Below are positions 1-8,995 of a stretch of 64,000 bases of DNA, piece after piece. The first letter of the stretch is position 1. Each line of letters starts with the position of its first letter. The DNA is from CALJDF01 sp038121105 (GTDB lineage Bacteria > Pseudomonadota > Alphaproteobacteria > SHVP01). The stretch covers positions 62,001 to 126,000 of the forward strand of contig JAYONB010000005.1 of the NCBI GenBank assembly GCA_038121105.1. Direction: 5' to 3'. The notes below the pieces were generated by a model. That model was not told where the DNA came from and ran no database searches. It saw only the letters and a list, made by a program, of their open reading frames with translations. A program made the position numbers and the translations under genes.

Positions 1-793
1 TGGCGGGCGGCTTTTTGGTTTCGCCCTCGTCGATCGACCGCTTCAGCGCATCCATCAGGTTGATGACCTGGCCGCGTTCGGGCGCTTTGGCGATCACCGG
101 CGTCGTGCCTTTGACCTTGGCTTTGACGACTTCGGTCAGGGCTTCTTGGTAGTAGTCGACGAATTCCGAAGTATCGAACGCGCCCTCGAATTGCTCGATC
201 AATTGGTTGGCGAGCTTCACCGCCGTCGCATCGAGTTTGCCGTTGCCGATCTCGGCAAAGTACTCGGTGTGCTGCCGCACCTCGGCCTCGGTCCGTACCG
301 TGTTGAGCACGAATCCGTTTTCGCGCGGGATCAATAACACCAATCGCTCGCGGCCCGACATCACGACGCGCGCCAGGGCCGCCTTGTCGCGTTCCTTCAT
401 CGCCTCTTGCAGGACGCGATAGGTTTCGTCGGCGACGGGTCCGTCGGGCGCGATGTAATAGGGCGAATCGAGATACATCGTATCCACGGTGTCGAGGTCG
501 ATGAACTTCTCGATACTGATGGTCTTGGTCGATTCGATCTGGATCTGATCGAGGTCTTCGTCCTCGATCACGACATAGCTGTCTTTTTCGAACTCGTAGC
601 CTTTCACCAGGTCGGCGCGCTCCACCGCGCCCAGTTCCGGGTCGTGCGGTTTCATCTGCACGCGGTTATGCGTGTCCTTGTGCAGCATGTTGAAGCGAAT
701 GCGGTGGGTGTCGCTGGTCGCGTTGTACATCCGCACCGGACACGAAACGAGCGAGAGTTTGAGATAGCCTTTCCACGTCGCGCGAGGCGCCAT
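1..793 (-). CDS. ku: Ku-family DNA end-binding protein (NHEJ), partial
   Basis: Bacterial Ku forms a homodimeric ring that threads onto double-strand DNA ends and recruits LigD. About 264 N-terminal residues are visible; the rest lies beyond the left edge. Translation from the ATG at 793 begins MAPRATWKGYLKLSLVSCPV and continues with FNMLHKDT and RERLVLLIPRENGFVLNTVR, all typical of the Ku core. A GGAGG at 804-800 lies six bases upstream of the ATG and fixes the start. The gene is 65 nt downstream of ligD on the same strand, the usual partnership. The visible end is a lysine/proline-rich stretch, probably the start of the variable C-terminal tail that contacts LigD. Confidence 0.95.
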   Translation of the reverse strand, partial: MAPRATWKGYLKLSLVSCPVRMYNATSDTHRIRFNMLHKDTHNRVQMKPHDPELGAVERADLVKGYEFEKDSYVVIEDEDLDQIQIESTKTISIEKFIDLDTVDTMYLDSPYYIAPDGPVADETYRVLQEAMKERDKAALARVVMSGRERLVLLIPRENGFVLNTVRTEAEVRQHTEYFAEIGNGKLDATAVKLANQLIEQFEGAFDTSEFVDYYQEALTEVVKAKVKGTTPVIAKAPERGQVINLMDALKRSIDEGETKKPPA

Positions 794-858
794 GACCAAC
801 CTCCGAGCCCCGAGGGCTTTAGGAAACCTTCAACCAATACTTCTACATGACTTTGTAC

Positions 859-3438
859 CTATTTGTTAATAGGCACTTTTTTCTTCAGCGCCGATGTGAG
901 TCTTGCCGCCGACTTGTCGAGGTCTTGCCACGGATCGCGGCTGAGTTGCGTCAGGCGCTCGGGCACGGACTGCCAGTCGAAGTCGCGCGGGTCCTCGATG
1001 TCGCGCAATTCCTCCCACGCCACCGGGGTCGCCACCGGCGCACCCGCGCGGGTCCGCAACGAATACGACGCCACCGCCGTCGCGCCGCGCCCGTTGCGCA
1101 AGTAATCCGCGAAAATCTTGCCTTTGCGTGCCGGCTTTTGCGGATTGTCCGTGTAGCGCTTGGGATGCTTGCGGGCGAGCAGGCGCACCACCCCGTGCGA
1201 GAACCCCTTCATCTCCTTCCAGTCGTGCCGCCGCTCGATCGCCATCACGACGTGCAGCCCTTTGCCGCCGGTGGTGCGCACGAAGCTGGTAATCCCCAGG
1301 TCTTCCAATTCGTCGCGCACCTGAAACGCCGCGTCGACCACGCTGCGCCAATCCACCGACTCGTCGGGATCAAGATCGAACACGATCCGGTCGGGTCGCT
1401 CGATATTGTCGACCTTGCAGCCCCCGGGATGAAACTCGATCACCCCGAATTGCGACAACGACAGCAGACCTTTGGCGTCTTCGATGAACAAATAGTCGTC
1501 GCGCTCTTTTTCGTCGTCGTCGCCGTACATGCCGATCTTCTTGATCTCGGGCGGCATGCCGTCACTGGCGTGGCGCTGATAGAACATGTCGTCCAGCTTG
1601 CCGGTCGGGCAACGCACCAAGGTGATCGGTCGGCCCACGATGTCGGGCAGCATCCAGTCGCCGACCTTGGCGTAGTACAGCGCAAGGTCGAGCTTGGTCG
1701 GCCCGTCCTCGGCGAACATGCGCCGCTCGGGATTGGTGATCCATAGGCCGGCCAGCACCGCGTCGGTCACCAGCTTCGGCTTCACCGGCGCATCGCCCGC
1801 CCCGGCGGCCTTGTCCGCCCGCAGGCCCTTGTAGCGCGCCGCCCGCAAATGGTTCCGCCCGGTCCGGTTGGCGTATTCCACCTCCACGACCAACTTGGGC
1901 TGCACCCACACCGCGTCTTGCACGTCGGCTTCGCTGTCGGGATCGATCACCAAGCTCGCAATTGGCCCGTCGCGCGCGATCTCCTTCAGCGCTTTGATCA
2001 AGCGTGCGCCTTCGCGTTCGGCAAAGCCGGTGCCGACGCGCCCCACGTAATGCAGTTTGTGGTTCGTGCGTTCGGCCAACAGCAACGCGCCCAACCCGCC
2101 ACCGGCTTTCCCGGCGGCATAGCCCACCACCTCGAAATCGCCCGCCGCCGACGTCTTCACCTTCAGCCAGGTCTTGGTCTTGCCCGACGCATAGGGCGCA
2201 TCCGCCCGCTTCGAGATAATCCCTTCCAACCCCATATTGGCGGCCTGGGCGAAAAACGCCGGCCCGCCGCCGTCATGATGGTCGCTGAACTGCACCGGGC
2301 TATCCGCGCCAACCGCGTCCTGCAGCAACCCCTCCAGCGCGTCCTTGCGCGCCGCCAAGGGTGCGCCGCGCAGGTCGTAGCCGTCGAGGTACATCAGGTC
2401 GAACGCGAAATAGACCAGCTTCTCCTTGGCGCCGTCCGCCAAGGCGTCTTGCAACAAACCAAAGCTCGTGATCCCGGTCGGGGTCTGTACGCAGACCTCG
2501 CCGTCGATCAGCGCCTCTTTGCAGGGCAGCTCGGCCAGGAAATCCGCAATGGGCTGGTACTTCTCGGTCCAGTCATGGCCGTTGCGCGTGGTTAGCCGCG
2601 TTTCGCCGTCGCTGATCCGTGCGATGGTGCGATAGCCGTCGAACTTGATCTCGTGCAGCCAATCGTCGTTGTCCGGCGCGTGCGCGGTCAGCGTGGCGAG
2701 CTGCGGTTTCGGCGCTTCGGGCAGTGCCGCTTTTTTCGCGCCCTTGATCTTGGCGGGCTTGGGTTTCGGTTTGGCTGCGCGCAGCAGCGGTGCCGGCGCC
2801 GCGTGGTCTTCCAGTTCCTGCACCATCACGCCCGACACCACGCTCTCGGGCGCGTCCTCGGTGATAATCCCGTCGGCTTCGGGTTGCGCATAGATGTCGC
2901 GCTCTTTGATCAGCAGCCACTCTTTGCCGGTCGCCTTGTCGCCCTTGATGCGGACCAGCGCCCAGCCGCCCTTCATCTTTTTGCCGTCGAGCCGAAACTT
3001 CATGTCGCCGCGCTCGTAGTCGGCCTCGGGATCGTCGGTCATCGGCACCCACGCGCCGGTGTCCCACACGATCACCGAACCCCCGCCATATTCGCCTTGC
3101 GGGATCGTGCCCTCGAAACGGCCGTAGCTCACCGGATGATCTTCCGTGCGTACCGCCAAGCGTTTGACCTTGGGGTCAAGGCTCGGGCCGCGCGTCACCG
3201 CCCAGCTCTTCAGCACGCCGCCCATTTCGATACGAAAGTCGTAATGCAGCCGGCTCGCGTCGTGCATTTGCACCACGAACATGTTGCCGCTGACGCTGGG
3301 CGCCGAGGCGGCCGGTTCCGGCGTCACGCGAAAGTCGCGCTTGGCCTTGTATTCCTCGAGATCGGTGACGCTGCCGCGGGTCTTGGACGCCGTCTTCTTC
3401 TTGCTTGGTTTGCGGCGGCCGGTCGGCTTTTTGGCCAT
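859..3438 (-). CDS. ligD: Multifunctional DNA ligase D (phosphoesterase-ligase-polymerase)
   Basis: This 859-residue enzyme processes, fills and seals broken DNA ends in NHEJ. Domain order is phosphoesterase (about 35-190, with HDASRLHYDFRIE and a conserved HP at EDHPVSYG), ATP-dependent ligase (about 240-540, with KFDGYR carrying the adenylated lysine near residue 265), then an archaeo-eukaryotic primase-type polymerase (about 570-850, with FDLDPD as the metal-binding motif near residue 687). All three modules look complete and the length fits single-chain LigD of Alphaproteobacteria. The first ~35 residues are a basic Lys/Arg/Thr tail. The gene starts 31 nt downstream of the CBS-domain gene and ends 65 nt before ku, so the three may be co-transcribed. 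Confidence 0.97.
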   Translation of the reverse strand: MAKKPTGRRKPSKKKTASKTRGSVTDLEEYKAKRDFRVTPEPAASAPSVSGNMFVVQMHDASRLHYDFRIEMGGVLKSWAVTRGPSLDPKVKRLAVRTEDHPVSYGRFEGTIPQGEYGGGSVIVWDTGAWVPMTDDPEADYERGDMKFRLDGKKMKGGWALVRIKGDKATGKEWLLIKERDIYAQPEADGIITEDAPESVVSGVMVQELEDHAAPAPLLRAAKPKPKPAKIKGAKKAALPEAPKPQLATLTAHAPDNDDWLHEIKFDGYRTIARISDGETRLTTRNGHDWTEKYQPIADFLAELPCKEALIDGEVCVQTPTGITSFGLLQDALADGAKEKLVYFAFDLMYLDGYDLRGAPLAARKDALEGLLQDAVGADSPVQFSDHHDGGGPAFFAQAANMGLEGIISKRADAPYASGKTKTWLKVKTSAAGDFEVVGYAAGKAGGGLGALLLAERTNHKLHYVGRVGTGFAEREGARLIKALKEIARDGPIASLVIDPDSEADVQDAVWVQPKLVVEVEYANRTGRNHLRAARYKGLRADKAAGAGDAPVKPKLVTDAVLAGLWITNPERRMFAEDGPTKLDLALYYAKVGDWMLPDIVGRPITLVRCPTGKLDDMFYQRHASDGMPPEIKKIGMYGDDDEKERDDYLFIEDAKGLLSLSQFGVIEFHPGGCKVDNIERPDRIVFDLDPDESVDWRSVVDAAFQVRDELEDLGITSFVRTTGGKGLHVVMAIERRHDWKEMKGFSHGVVRLLARKHPKRYTDNPQKPARKGKIFADYLRNGRGATAVASYSLRTRAGAPVATPVAWEELRDIEDPRDFDWQSVPERLTQLSRDPWQDLDKSAARLTSALKKKVPINK

Positions 3439-3469
3439 GGATCAGGTCCCGGCGCGGGTCGGGCGCGTC

Positions 3470-3895
3470 CTAGGTCGTCGTTTCCTGCACGGCTTCTTGG
3501 TAGGCGCCCGGCGCCTGCGCCATCGCGAAGAGCACGTCGGTCAGACTGACCACGCCGACGACCTTGCCGTCATGGATCACCGGCATATGCCGAAACCCCC
3601 GCGTCGATATCGTGCGAAACACGTCTGCGACCGTCGTTTGGGGGCGGCACGCTACGACCTTTTTGACGGCGATCTCTTCCACCGCCATGCCGTGGATCAG
3701 GTCGGCGCCTTGGGCAACTGCTTTGACGATGTCGCGTTCCGACAGCACGCCGACGAACTTGCCTTCGTCGCCGACGACCATCAGCAGTCCAATACGATTG
3801 TCGGTCAGGGACTTGGCGGCGTCGACGACCGTCGATGTCGGCGTCACGGTAACGACCTTCCGGTTCTTGCGCCGGACTATTTGATCAACTTCCAT
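3470..3895 (-). CDS. Stand-alone tandem CBS-domain protein
   Basis: The 141-residue product consists almost wholly of a CBS pair (about residues 8-65 and 75-131) with no fused enzyme. Such Bateman modules usually bind adenine nucleotides and regulate a partner. Visible signatures include VTPTSTVVDAAKSLTDNRIG and VLSERDIVKAV in the first repeat, and FRHMPVIHDGKVVGVVSLTDV in the second. It lies just upstream of ligD and ku in the same direction, so co-transcription is plausible, but there is no direct evidence for a role in end joining. The 171 nt upstream (3896-4066) hold no gene; I see only an ATGCAT palindrome there and no convincing promoter. Confidence 0.9.
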   Translation of the reverse strand: MEVDQIVRRKNRKVVTVTPTSTVVDAAKSLTDNRIGLLMVVGDEGKFVGVLSERDIVKAVAQGADLIHGMAVEEIAVKKVVACRPQTTVADVFRTISTRGFRHMPVIHDGKVVGVVSLTDVLFAMAQAPGAYQEAVQETTT

Positions 3896-4066
3896 ACTCT
3901 AAGCTCCGCTCCCCCACCCGCGATTATGCATGATTCGTCCGTGTCGGCCACGGGTTGTGCCGGGGCAAAAGGAATCTCCCCGCCGCAAATGTGGTTAAAC
4001 GTCTTGTCGACGTCCGAGATTCACCGGCAATCCAGCACAAAGCCCGCTTCCGGTCGAGGGCTCGAC

Positions 4067-5194
4067 TTAGCGCACCGCGCCCGCGACATAGAGAATTTCC
4101 GGATAGGTTTGCGGCGCCCGCCCTTGGTCGGCCACCGATAAATCGCCCGCCAGGGTCGCCAGCATCGGCACCTGGGGAAAGGATTTCGCGGGCGCAAAAC
4201 CGCATTCGACGGCGAGGTCCTTCAGGTCCATCTCATGCATCGTTTCCATGAACGGTTCCGCGTTGAAGTGTGCGCCCCAGCGATGCCACTGCGCGTCGAA
4301 CGGCTGCTTGGCGAAATATTGCTGCGATTCGCAATGCAGCATTACCCCGCCCGGCCGCAGCAAGCGGCGGCATTCGCGGTAGATGTTGCGGATCGCCTTG
4401 TTGGAGGTTTCGTGCAGCATGATGCTCGACACCACCAGATCGAAACTGCCGTCGGCAAAGTCGGTCTTCTCCGCGTTCTGTTGCGAAAACCGCACCGCCG
4501 CGCCGGCGGCGTCGGCGCGCCGCTTGGCATGCCGTAGGCACGGTGCCGCTACATCGATCGCGTCCACGTCCGCCGCCGGAAATGCCTCGACCAGCGCCAA
4601 CGTCGAATGGCCCACGGTGCATCCCATGTCGAGTACGCGCCTCACCCCAAGGTCGGGGAAATTGCGTTGGACGAAGGCGGCTAGCGCGGCGCCGACCCCG
4701 GCGGCGTCCGCCCCCATGTAACCGTTCGACACGATCACATGGTCGTACAGCGCCCCGGCAAACGCGTCGCCATCGGTCAGTTCGGTGTGGTAGTTGCCCG
4801 GCATGCAGTGAATATCGACCGCCGACACATAGCGCGGCGTCCTGACGCTGGGGTCGAGCCGCAGCGTGGCACGTCCTGTGGTCTCGCCGGCGCGCACCGT
4901 CGGCCATTGACGCTGGAGCGTCTCGCCCGATACGTCCCACATCATTTCCTGTTGGGTCCGCCGCAACACGCTGGTCCAGGGATAAAGCGCCGTCTCTTCC
5001 AGCATCAGACGCAGGTCGCGCCGGTCGGGCGCGTGCCCGTGTCGCCGCCGGTAGGCCGGCGCCAAGGTGTGTTCGGCATAGCTGCGCGCGCCGGGCATCA
5101 ACGTGCCGCCGATGAAACTGCGCAAGCCCGCGACGAACCGCATGCGCGCGCTTTCGTCGTGGCGTTCGTCGATTAGGTTTGATGGCTCGTTCAT
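4067..5194 (-). CDS. SAM-dependent methyltransferase, paralogue of the 16064 gene
   Basis: A 375-residue class I methyltransferase. The C-terminal Rossmann domain begins near residue 190 with the SAM-binding motif LDMGCTVGHST; the acidic ribose-binding segment is DAIDVAAP and motif IV is FDLVVSSIMLHE. The first ~180 residues form a separate domain with the marker IHCMPGNYHTEL. The same two-domain layout occurs in the gene at 16064-17209 (VNIHCKPGGYHAEL, LDMGCTIGHST), so the two are paralogues. Substrate is unknown. Start: a GTG and an ATG are adjacent (5197 and 5194); neither has a clear ribosome-binding site and I chose the ATG. Divergent from ptrB, about 54 nt apart. Confidence 0.87.
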   Translation of the reverse strand: MNEPSNLIDERHDESARMRFVAGLRSFIGGTLMPGARSYAEHTLAPAYRRRHGHAPDRRDLRLMLEETALYPWTSVLRRTQQEMMWDVSGETLQRQWPTVRAGETTGRATLRLDPSVRTPRYVSAVDIHCMPGNYHTELTDGDAFAGALYDHVIVSNGYMGADAAGVGAALAAFVQRNFPDLGVRRVLDMGCTVGHSTLALVEAFPAADVDAIDVAAPCLRHAKRRADAAGAAVRFSQQNAEKTDFADGSFDLVVSSIMLHETSNKAIRNIYRECRRLLRPGGVMLHCESQQYFAKQPFDAQWHRWGAHFNAEPFMETMHEMDLKDLAVECGFAPAKSFPQVPMLATLAGDLSVADQGRAPQTYPEILYVAGAVR

Positions 5195-5248
5195 CACCGC
5201 AGCCTAGCATGCGCCCCCGGCTATCGGCACCGCGCGACACCGCCTAGG

Positions 5249-7339
5249 ATGCGCGCCATGAATACCAACAAGAACGCGCCGCCGGTCGCCGCGCGCAAAA
5301 CAAACGCAACCGACGATCCCTACGCCTGGCTCCGCGCCGACAATTGGCAGGAGGTCCTGCGCGACCCCAGCGTGCTCGACCCCGAGATCCGCGCCTACCT
5401 CGAGGCGGAGAACGCCTATACCGACGCCGTCCTTGCGCCGCTGGCCGATTTGCAGGCCGAGCTGGTGCGCGAAATGCGCGCGCGCATCAAAGAAGACGAC
5501 GCTACGGTGCCCATCCCGATCGGCGACTGGCGTTATTACCAGCGCTACCGAGAGGGCGGCCAGCATCCGGTCTATTGCCGCACCCGCGGCGACGAGGGCC
5601 CGGAAGAAGTGCTGCTCGATGCCGACAAAGAGGCCGAAGGCGCAACCTTCTACCGCATTTCGATGTGGCTCATCGCGGCCGACCACACGCGCTACGCCTA
5701 CGCCGTCGACCTCACCGGCAGCGAAGACTACGCGCTGCGCGTGCGCGATTGCGCCACCGGCGCCCTGATCGACGACAACCTTGCGCAAACGGCCGGCGAC
5801 TTCCGCGTTGCCAACGATTCGAACACGCTTTTCTACATTCGCCGCGACGACAACCATCGACCCCGGTGGGTCTACCGCCACGTCATCGGCGAGGATGCAG
5901 CCGACGACGTCCTGGTCTATGAGGAAAGCGACTCCGGTTTTTACCTCTCGCTGGGGCGCACCGAAAGCCGGCGCTACATCACCATCGACAGCAGTGCCCA
6001 CGACAACACGACCGAGGTTCGTCTGATCGATGCCGACGCGCCCGACACCGACCCGGTCTTGGTCGCCCCGCGCGATACCGGCGTCAGCTACAGCGTGTCC
6101 CATCGCGCCGATCAACTCGTCATCGTCACCAACGCCGACGACGCCGAAGACTTCAAGATCGTCACCTGTCCCGTGGCGACACCCGGTCGCGCGCATTGGC
6201 GCGACCTTGTCCCGCACCAGGCGGGCCGCTTGATCCTCGGCGTCAGCGTTTTCAGCGAAACCATCGTCCGGCTCGAACGGATCGATGCGCTGCCGCGCCT
6301 GATCGTGCGGACCGTCGCCGATGGCCGAGAGGAAACCATCGCTTTCGACGAACCCGCCTATGACCTCAGCCTGTCGCACGACATGCCGCACGACCAAGGG
6401 GTCATGCGCTTCACCTATTCGTCGATGACCACGCCGGCCACGGTTTACGACTACGATCTCGCCACCGGCACGCGCACCCGGCGCAAACGGCAAGAGGTGC
6501 CGTCGGGCCACGATCCTGCCGACTACGTCACCGAACGCCTGACGGCCACCGCGCCGGACGGCGAACAGGTGCCTATTTCGCTGCTTGCCCACAAAGACAC
6601 CCCGCGCGACGGCACCGCGCCGCTTTTGCTGTATGGCTATGGCTCCTACGGCATCAGCATCCCCGCCGGTTTCAATACCAACCGCCTCAGCCTCGTCGAT
6701 CGCGGCATCGTCTACGCCATCGCCCACATTCGCGGCGGGATGGAAAAGGGCTACGGCTGGTATCGCGCCGGCAAACTGGGCACCAAGAAAAACACCTTCA
6801 CCGATTTCATCGCTTGCGCCGAACATCTCATCGCCGGGAAGTACACCGCGGCGGGCCACATCGCGGCGCATGGCGGCAGCGCCGGCGGCATGCTGATGGG
6901 CGCCGTCGTCAACATGCGTCCCGACCTGTTCGGCGCCGTCGTGGCCGACGTCCCGTTCGTCGACGTGCTGACCACCATTTGCGACGACACCCTGCCGCTC
7001 ACCCCGCCCGAATGGGTCGAATGGGGCAACCCCATCACCGACGAGGCCGCGCGCGCCTACATCGCGTCCTATTCGCCCTACGACAACGTCGCGGCGCAGG
7101 GTTACCCCGCGATGCTGGTGACCGGCGGCGTGTCCGACCCCCGCGTCACCTATTGGGAACCCGCCAAGTGGGTCGCCAAACTACGCGCCACGAAAACCGA
7201 CACCCATCCCTTGCTCCTGCACATCAACATGGACGCCGGCCACGCCGGCAAAGCGGGCCGCTTCGACCGCCTCGACGAAGTCGGGCGCATGTACGCCTTC
7301 GTCCTGTGGGCGCTCGGCCTCGCAAGCGCCGCACCGTGA
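5249..7339 (+). CDS. ptrB: Oligopeptidase B (S9A serine peptidase)
   Basis: A 696-residue prolyl-oligopeptidase-family enzyme that cleaves short peptides after Arg or Lys in the cytoplasm. The N-terminal beta-propeller region begins with DDPYAWLR, and the C-terminal alpha/beta-hydrolase domain carries GGSAGG (nucleophile Ser544), an Asp in VSDPRVTYWEP (Asp630) and a His in DAGHAGKAGRFD (His665). The Ser-Asp-His spacing of 86 and 35 residues matches the family. YGSYG and the IAHIRGG strand are also present. No signal peptide is visible. A second in-frame ATG at 5258 would shorten the protein by three residues. It stands alone between a divergent methyltransferase gene and the FAD oxidase gene 84 nt downstream. 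Confidence 0.96.
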   Translation: MRAMNTNKNAPPVAARKTNATDDPYAWLRADNWQEVLRDPSVLDPEIRAYLEAENAYTDAVLAPLADLQAELVREMRARIKEDDATVPIPIGDWRYYQRYREGGQHPVYCRTRGDEGPEEVLLDADKEAEGATFYRISMWLIAADHTRYAYAVDLTGSEDYALRVRDCATGALIDDNLAQTAGDFRVANDSNTLFYIRRDDNHRPRWVYRHVIGEDAADDVLVYEESDSGFYLSLGRTESRRYITIDSSAHDNTTEVRLIDADAPDTDPVLVAPRDTGVSYSVSHRADQLVIVTNADDAEDFKIVTCPVATPGRAHWRDLVPHQAGRLILGVSVFSETIVRLERIDALPRLIVRTVADGREETIAFDEPAYDLSLSHDMPHDQGVMRFTYSSMTTPATVYDYDLATGTRTRRKRQEVPSGHDPADYVTERLTATAPDGEQVPISLLAHKDTPRDGTAPLLLYGYGSYGISIPAGFNTNRLSLVDRGIVYAIAHIRGGMEKGYGWYRAGKLGTKKNTFTDFIACAEHLIAGKYTAAGHIAAHGGSAGGMLMGAVVNMRPDLFGAVVADVPFVDVLTTICDDTLPLTPPEWVEWGNPITDEAARAYIASYSPYDNVAAQGYPAMLVTGGVSDPRVTYWEPAKWVAKLRATKTDTHPLLLHINMDAGHAGKAGRFDRLDEVGRMYAFVLWALGLASAAP

Positions 7340-7423
7340 ACGCTACGCGACGGCCAGTCCGCCGCGTCTTGCCAAGGCCACTGCGGCGGTGTCAGGTAGC
7401 CCCAAAGATAACGGGAGAAACCC

Positions 7424-8977
7424 ATGACTGCCGCCGCCCAACCCATTGACGATCTGCACGGCCTGTTCGCGCCCATCGTCGGCGCCGCCAACGTCGTCAC
7501 CGAGGAGGCCGAGCGCCGCTACTACTCGCGCGACATCTTCTTCTGGAACGACGCGCAGACCGCCGACGTCGTCGTCCGCCCGCGCAACACCGAAGACGTC
7601 TCCGCTGTCGTCAAGAAGGCGCGCGAGGCCGGTCTCGTCATCGCCACGCGCGGCGGCGGCATGTCCTACACCAAGGGCTACATCCCGGCGCGCGCCGGTA
7701 CTGTCATGCTCGACATGCTCGGGCTCAATCGGGTGGTCGAGGTCAACGCCGAGGACCGCTACGTCATCGCCGAAACCGGCTGCACCTGGCAGGCGGTGTT
7801 CGAGGCGGTGCAGAAGGCGGGCCTCGCGGTCGCCTTTGCCGCGCCCTATTCGGGCGTCTATTCCACCGTTGGCGGCGCGCTGTCGCAGAACGTGCCCCAG
7901 GGCATGGGCGAGATCCTCGCCATCGAGGTCGTGCGCGCCGACGGCAGCGTGCTGCGCACCGGCTCTTTCGGGCGCACTAACGACGACAACCCGTTCTTCC
8001 GCCACTACGGCCCCGACCTCACCGGTCTTTTCCTGGGCGACACCGGGTCGTTCGGTATCAAGACGCGCGCCGTCATGAAGCTGGTCAAGCCGCTGCCCGG
8101 TATCGCCTATGGCTCGTTCGCTTTCGACACCTACGAGGACGAAGTGCGCGCGATGATCGACATCGCCCACGCCGGCCTCGTCGCCGGCAAGGGCATCCTC
8201 GGCCTCGACCCCTACAAGAGCCAGGCTTTCACCAGGGTCAGCTTCAAGGACGCGATCGCCTCCATGGCCGAGGTCTCCAAGGGCAAGGGCGGCTTGCGCA
8301 ACACCGTGCAGATGGCCACGAAAGGCCGCCACTTCATGGACGGCGTCACCTGGTCGATGCACCTCACTCTCGACGGCGTCAACGATGCTGCCGCCGAAGC
8401 CAAGATGGAGATCGCCCGCAAGATCTGCCTCAAGTACGGGCGCGAATTCCCCAACATCCTGCCCAAGGCGATGGCGGCGCGGCGCTTCTTCGTGCGCGGC
8501 TTTCTAGGCGAGGATGGCGAGCGCTGGGTGCCGACCAACGCCATGTTCCCGCTGTCGCAGGCCGTGAAGGTCGCGACCGAGGTGCAGCGCTTTTTCGAAT
8601 CGCACCGCGAGGGCCTGACGCGCCACAACATGATCGAGTCCTACATGACGCACGCGACCGATCAGTACTTCCTGTGCGAGCCGTCGTTCTACTGGTTCGA
8701 CGAGGTCAGCGAACTGCACTTCCGGCATCTCGACAAGTCCGACGCCGACAGGTTCCGCGGCAACAAGGCCGATCCCGAGGCGCGCGCCTTCGCACAGCAG
8801 CTACGCCTCGACCTGCGCGACCTGTTCTACGACCTCGGCGCGACCAACGTGCAGCTCGCCAAGTTCTACCGCTACCAGGAATCGCTGCAGCCCGAGACCG
8901 CGCGGCTCGTCGGCGAGCTCAAGGACCTGCTCGACCCGGACCACGCGCTGAGTCCGGGCAATCTGGGATTCGAATAG
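7424..8977 (+). CDS. FAD-linked oxidase (PCMH/VAO fold, GlcD-like)
   Basis: A 517-residue flavoprotein of the vanillyl-alcohol oxidase / glycolate-oxidase D superfamily. The FAD-binding half (about 25-215) shows VVRPRNTEDVSAVVKKARE, the pyrophosphate-binding ATRGGGMSYT, and GGALSQNVPQGMGEILAIEV. The C-terminal half is the substrate-binding cap and ends DPDHALSPGNLGFE, a common ending in the family. Members oxidise hydroxy-acids, phenols or alditols; the substrate cannot be read from sequence. GGGAG about seven bases before the ATG is the ribosome-binding site. No iron-sulphur partner (GlcF-like) is adjacent. The next gene is convergent, so it is probably monocistronic or shares a transcript with ptrB. 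Confidence 0.9.
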   Translation: MTAAAQPIDDLHGLFAPIVGAANVVTEEAERRYYSRDIFFWNDAQTADVVVRPRNTEDVSAVVKKAREAGLVIATRGGGMSYTKGYIPARAGTVMLDMLGLNRVVEVNAEDRYVIAETGCTWQAVFEAVQKAGLAVAFAAPYSGVYSTVGGALSQNVPQGMGEILAIEVVRADGSVLRTGSFGRTNDDNPFFRHYGPDLTGLFLGDTGSFGIKTRAVMKLVKPLPGIAYGSFAFDTYEDEVRAMIDIAHAGLVAGKGILGLDPYKSQAFTRVSFKDAIASMAEVSKGKGGLRNTVQMATKGRHFMDGVTWSMHLTLDGVNDAAAEAKMEIARKICLKYGREFPNILPKAMAARRFFVRGFLGEDGERWVPTNAMFPLSQAVKVATEVQRFFESHREGLTRHNMIESYMTHATDQYFLCEPSFYWFDEVSELHFRHLDKSDADRFRGNKADPEARAFAQQLRLDLRDLFYDLGATNVQLAKFYRYQESLQPETARLVGELKDLLDPDHALSPGNLGFE

Positions 8978-8995
8978 GGCGCGCAGGAAAGGCCC

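Noticed and set aside
805..818. AGCCC/GGGCT hairpin between ligD and ku
   Set aside because: Only a 5-bp stem with a 3-nt loop, adjacent to the ku ribosome-binding site and without a T-run in the transcribed direction; not a convincing terminator.
847..1746. Long open frame antisense to ligD
   Set aside because: His/Arg/Val-rich shadow of a clearly functional LigD frame; no family features.
5204..6871. A 555-codon open frame antisense to oligopeptidase B
   Set aside because: It mirrors the codon structure of ptrB on the other strand, as expected in GC-rich DNA. Its composition (Val/Gly/Ala/Asp-rich with no recognisable domain) and lack of a ribosome-binding site argue against translation.
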